Assembly (NCBI GenBank): GCA_902762615.1
Contig: CACWOX010000004.1
Span: forward strand, 37,557 to 101,556
Direction: 5' to 3'
Length of the DNA stretch: 64,000 nt
Source of the DNA: an uncultured Ruminococcus sp.
GTDB taxonomy: Bacteria; Bacillota; Clostridia; Oscillospirales; Acutalibacteraceae
In this document: in pieces, positions 62,390-64,000 of the stretch
How the letters are laid out: each line of letters opens with the position of its first letter
Numbering within the stretch: position 1 is the stretch's first letter
Translations under genes and position numbers: made by a program
Notes under the pieces: model-generated
Databases searched by the model: none
The model's input: only the letters and a program-made list of their open reading frames with translations
What the model was told of the DNA's origin: nothing

Positions 62390-63344
62390 TAAAGCAAAAA
62401 AGTCAATTGATTCAGAGTTTGAATTTGATGATCTGGAAATTGTTCCGCTGATCCTGCCGGATGACTTTGATACACCGCGAGATCTTGATGAACGAATTAT
62501 CCGTGAAATGGCTGAGCTTTCCAAGGAACTTGACGAGAAAAATAAACAACACGCAGAACGAAAGGCTCATACAATACGGTTTTTTATCCGTACAGTGGCA
62601 ACTGCTGCTGTTCTTGCATTGATTGTTTTTGCCTTTCCGCTTAGAAATTATGTTGTGAGTGCTTCCGATGATGTTAAGAGCTGGATCAACGATATTTCTT
62701 CTGAGAAAAACACTAAAATCCAGAACACAAAATCTGAATATAACAGCGACAAAACCTTTGAAAACTTGTATATTGTTTCTGACAAAGATTTTAAAGGCGG
62801 AATAGCGCATGGTGACACATTATGCATCATCCCAAACAACGGTGAAAAAGACTCTGTTCCTATAATTGATAAATATCGTCTTGTAACCAATACCGGTGAA
62901 GAGAAGGGGAGAGACTACTTCCATGTATCGATTACAGATTCAAACAGAATTATTATTTCTGTAACCAACAAGGTTCAGAGACATGCTCATCTTGAAGTTC
63001 GGATTACTTATGAAGACGGCAGTGTATATGAAAATGAATGGGATCTGATCACAAGTCGTCCTTTGATTCGGTTTAATCCGCATTATATAAAGGGCTATGT
63101 CGGTGAAAGTTTTGTTCCAAAGTATTATGTAGTAGTTCTGGATGAGCATGATAATTTAAAAACGGTTAATTATCTGAAAGGAACCAATCGAATTCTCTGG
63201 TCAACTACGGATGAAACAATAGCCACAGTTGACGAAAAGGGAACGATTACCGGCTTGAGCAGCGGATACGCCACGATTCATGCTGATATAGGTTATGGAA
63301 ATGTAGGAATCCTCAGTATAAAAATTGCAGAAAAAAATAATTGA
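62382..63344 (+). CDS. Probable membrane anti-sigma/sensor protein with Big_2-like domain
   Basis: 320 residues from ATG 62382, inside the end of the sigma gene, with GGGGGTGAG before it. A cytosolic acidic-then-basic N-terminus (1-62), one membrane helix (about 66-88), and an extracytoplasmic part of 230 residues. Its end reads WSTTDETIATVDEKGTITGL then SSGYATIHADIG, typical of a bacterial Ig-like group 2 (Big_2) domain. No ZAS-type HxxxCxxC motif is visible. The tight coupling to an ECF sigma gene and topology suggest a regulator of that sigma; this is inference. Ends in a clear terminator. Confidence 0.75.
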   Translation: MTDKAKKSIDSEFEFDDLEIVPLILPDDFDTPRDLDERIIREMAELSKELDEKNKQHAERKAHTIRFFIRTVATAAVLALIVFAFPLRNYVVSASDDVKSWINDISSEKNTKIQNTKSEYNSDKTFENLYIVSDKDFKGGIAHGDTLCIIPNNGEKDSVPIIDKYRLVTNTGEEKGRDYFHVSITDSNRIIISVTNKVQRHAHLEVRITYEDGSVYENEWDLITSRPLIRFNPHYIKGYVGESFVPKYYVVVLDEHDNLKTVNYLKGTNRILWSTTDETIATVDEKGTITGLSSGYATIHADIGYGNVGILSIKIAEKNN

Positions 63345-63361
63345 TCTTTTTAACAACTTAA

Positions 63362-63407
63362 CAACCGCTGCTCAGACGATTCAGTCCGGACAGCGGTTGA
63401 TTTTTTT
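63362..63407 (+). terminator. Terminator of the sigma/anti-sigma operon
   Basis: CAACCGCTG / CAGCGGTTG stem with inner GAC/GTC pairing, followed by ATTTTTTTG. Confidence 0.9.
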
Positions 63408-63440
63408 GAGATTTTTTGTAAATGAATCAAAGGGAACAGC

Positions 63441-63470
63441 TTGACAAATGTGCTTCTTATCTGATATAAT
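63441..63470 (+). promoter_or_regulatory. Consensus promoter upstream of the recombinase gene
   Basis: TTGACA (63441-63446), 18-nt spacer, TATAAT (63465-63470). The transcription start, near 63477, falls inside the palindrome below. The leader to the recombinase ATG would be about 184 nt. Confidence 0.88.
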
Positions 63471-63501
63471 AATTATACTAAATGAATATTTAGTATAATT
63501 A
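63471..63501 (+). repeat. Palindrome over the recombinase transcription start
   Basis: AATTATACTAAA (63471-63482) and TTTAGTATAATT (63490-63501), perfect 12-bp arms, 7-nt spacer. Directly after the -10 box, so a candidate operator or a 5' hairpin of the transcript. Confidence 0.85.
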
Positions 63502-63524
63502 AGGGGAGGATAAAAAGCCCTATA

Positions 63525-63560
63525 TGCGAATGGATTACATGAATCAGTGTCCGTTTTAAC
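63525..63560 (+). other. Mini-ORF duplicating the recombinase start
   Basis: Eleven codons plus stop, MRMDYMNQCPF, preceded by AAGGGGAGG about 14 nt upstream. The first ten codons equal those of the recombinase at 63661 with one silent base change (TAC/TAT). Could be a leader peptide or a relic of a duplication. Confidence 0.7.
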
Positions 63561-63660
63561 ACAGAGCAATAGCAATTATGATAAATCGTTACCCTGAAGC
63601 GAAGCTGAACAAAGCCGATAGGCACGCAAAATAGCAATAAAAAGGAGCGTAAGCAAAGCC

Positions 63661-64000
63661 ATGCGAATGGATTATATGAATCAGTGTCCGACGATATTGA
63701 GAGAATATTTTGGCTACATGGAGACGATCAAAGGCAAATCAGAAAAGACGGTTGAAGGATATTTTATAGACTTGCGTTCATTCTTCCGATACTTGAAGCT
63801 GTCACGCGGACTCGTTTCCAATCTTTCAAGTGAAGAATTTGAAAAGATACCAATTGACGACGTAACGCTTGAAATGATTGAGTCAGTGAGTTTAACAGAA
63901 ATCTTTGAATACATGAATTATTTAAAGACGGTGCGTGGCAACAACAATAACACCAGATCGCGCAAATGTTCGTCATTGCGTTCCTTCTACAAATATCTCT
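63661..64000 (+). CDS. Tyrosine recombinase/integrase (XerC/D-like), N-terminal part, runs off the window
   Basis: 113 residues visible from ATG 63661, with AAAAGGAG 13 nt upstream; ATG 63667 and 63676 are alternatives. The text is the SAM-like N-terminal core-binding domain of tyrosine recombinases: ILREYFGYMETIKGKSEKTV, EGYFIDLRSFFRYLKLSRGL, and RSRKCSSLRSFYKYL at the window end. The catalytic R..K..H.R..Y domain is outside. It resembles the Xer-like recombinases common in Oscillospiraceae rather than a clear phage integrase. No tRNA or obvious attachment site is seen here. Confidence 0.85.
   Translation, partial: MRMDYMNQCPTILREYFGYMETIKGKSEKTVEGYFIDLRSFFRYLKLSRGLVSNLSSEEFEKIPIDDVTLEMIESVSLTEIFEYMNYLKTVRGNNNNTRSRKCSSLRSFYKYL

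Noticed and set aside
63561..63660. Cyclic-di-GMP-I riboswitch suggested by AAAGCC and ACGCAAA
   Set aside because: The order and spacing of the conserved blocks do not fit the class, and the GNRA/receptor elements are missing.

Overview
The window looks like chromosome from a low-to-mid GC Gram-positive anaerobe of the Clostridia, most likely Oscillospiraceae/Ruminococcaceae. This rests on an anaerobic (early cobalt insertion) B12 pathway, a Met T-box leader, a GTP-type PEP carboxykinase, YhaO/YhaN-type repair proteins, mini-RNase III, consensus sigma-A promoters, AGGAGG ribosome sites and frequent TTG/GTG starts. I saw no tRNA, rRNA, CRISPR array or insertion sequence. Taxonomy is inferred from gene content, not from a search.

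Layout. 1-18.8 kb, + strand: a long corrinoid locus. It holds a cobalamin/siderophore-type ABC importer (binding protein cut by the window edge, permease, ATPase), an exported CbiK-type cobaltochelatase, a membrane-anchored protein of unknown role, then cbiC-D-F-G-H-J-ET-A, cobT-U-S, a second short CobU-like gene, cobC, cbiB, cobD and cbiP, mostly with 4-14 nt overlaps. It ends in a strong bidirectional terminator. cbiL, the corrinoid adenosyltransferase and the sirohydrochlorin genes are not here. 18.8-21.3 kb, - strand: a three-gene ABC-2 exporter. 21.5-28.1 kb: one 2207-residue gene fusing a degenerate HEPN-like N-terminus, a tandem-repeat linker, a transglutaminase-like segment, a DUF4011/SF1 helicase, a Vsr/MTES_1575-like nuclease segment and DUF3320, resembling the hhe type of antiphage gene. 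28.2-30.1 kb: a secreted CAP-domain protein and a small alarmone synthetase.

30.1-33.7 kb, - strand: an operon of DUF815 ATPase, mini-RNase III, response regulator and histidine kinase. 33.8-37.3 kb: a YhaO/YhaN-like nuclease pair. 37.4-41.5 kb, - strand: nadA-nadB-nadC plus an XRE/S24 regulator. 41.6-46.7 kb: RNase HI, a small unknown gene, L,D-transpeptidase, PEP carboxykinase and a membrane metallophosphoesterase. 46.8-49.1 kb: metG under a T-box. 49.1-57.4 kb, - strand: an unknown gene and rpoC/rpoB with their own promoter and an unusually acidic RpoB tail.

57.6-64 kb, + strand: a polysaccharide pyruvyl transferase, a repeat-containing membrane protein, a lipoprotein, a ThrH-like phosphatase, an ECF sigma gene split by a ten-A tract, its probable membrane anti-sigma partner with a Big_2-like domain, and the start of a tyrosine recombinase whose first ten codons are duplicated 136 nt upstream. 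The most unusual signals are the giant helicase/nuclease, the A10-interrupted sigma factor with its coupled sensor, the duplicated recombinase start with a palindrome over its transcription start, and in-frame minisatellites in three unrelated genes.
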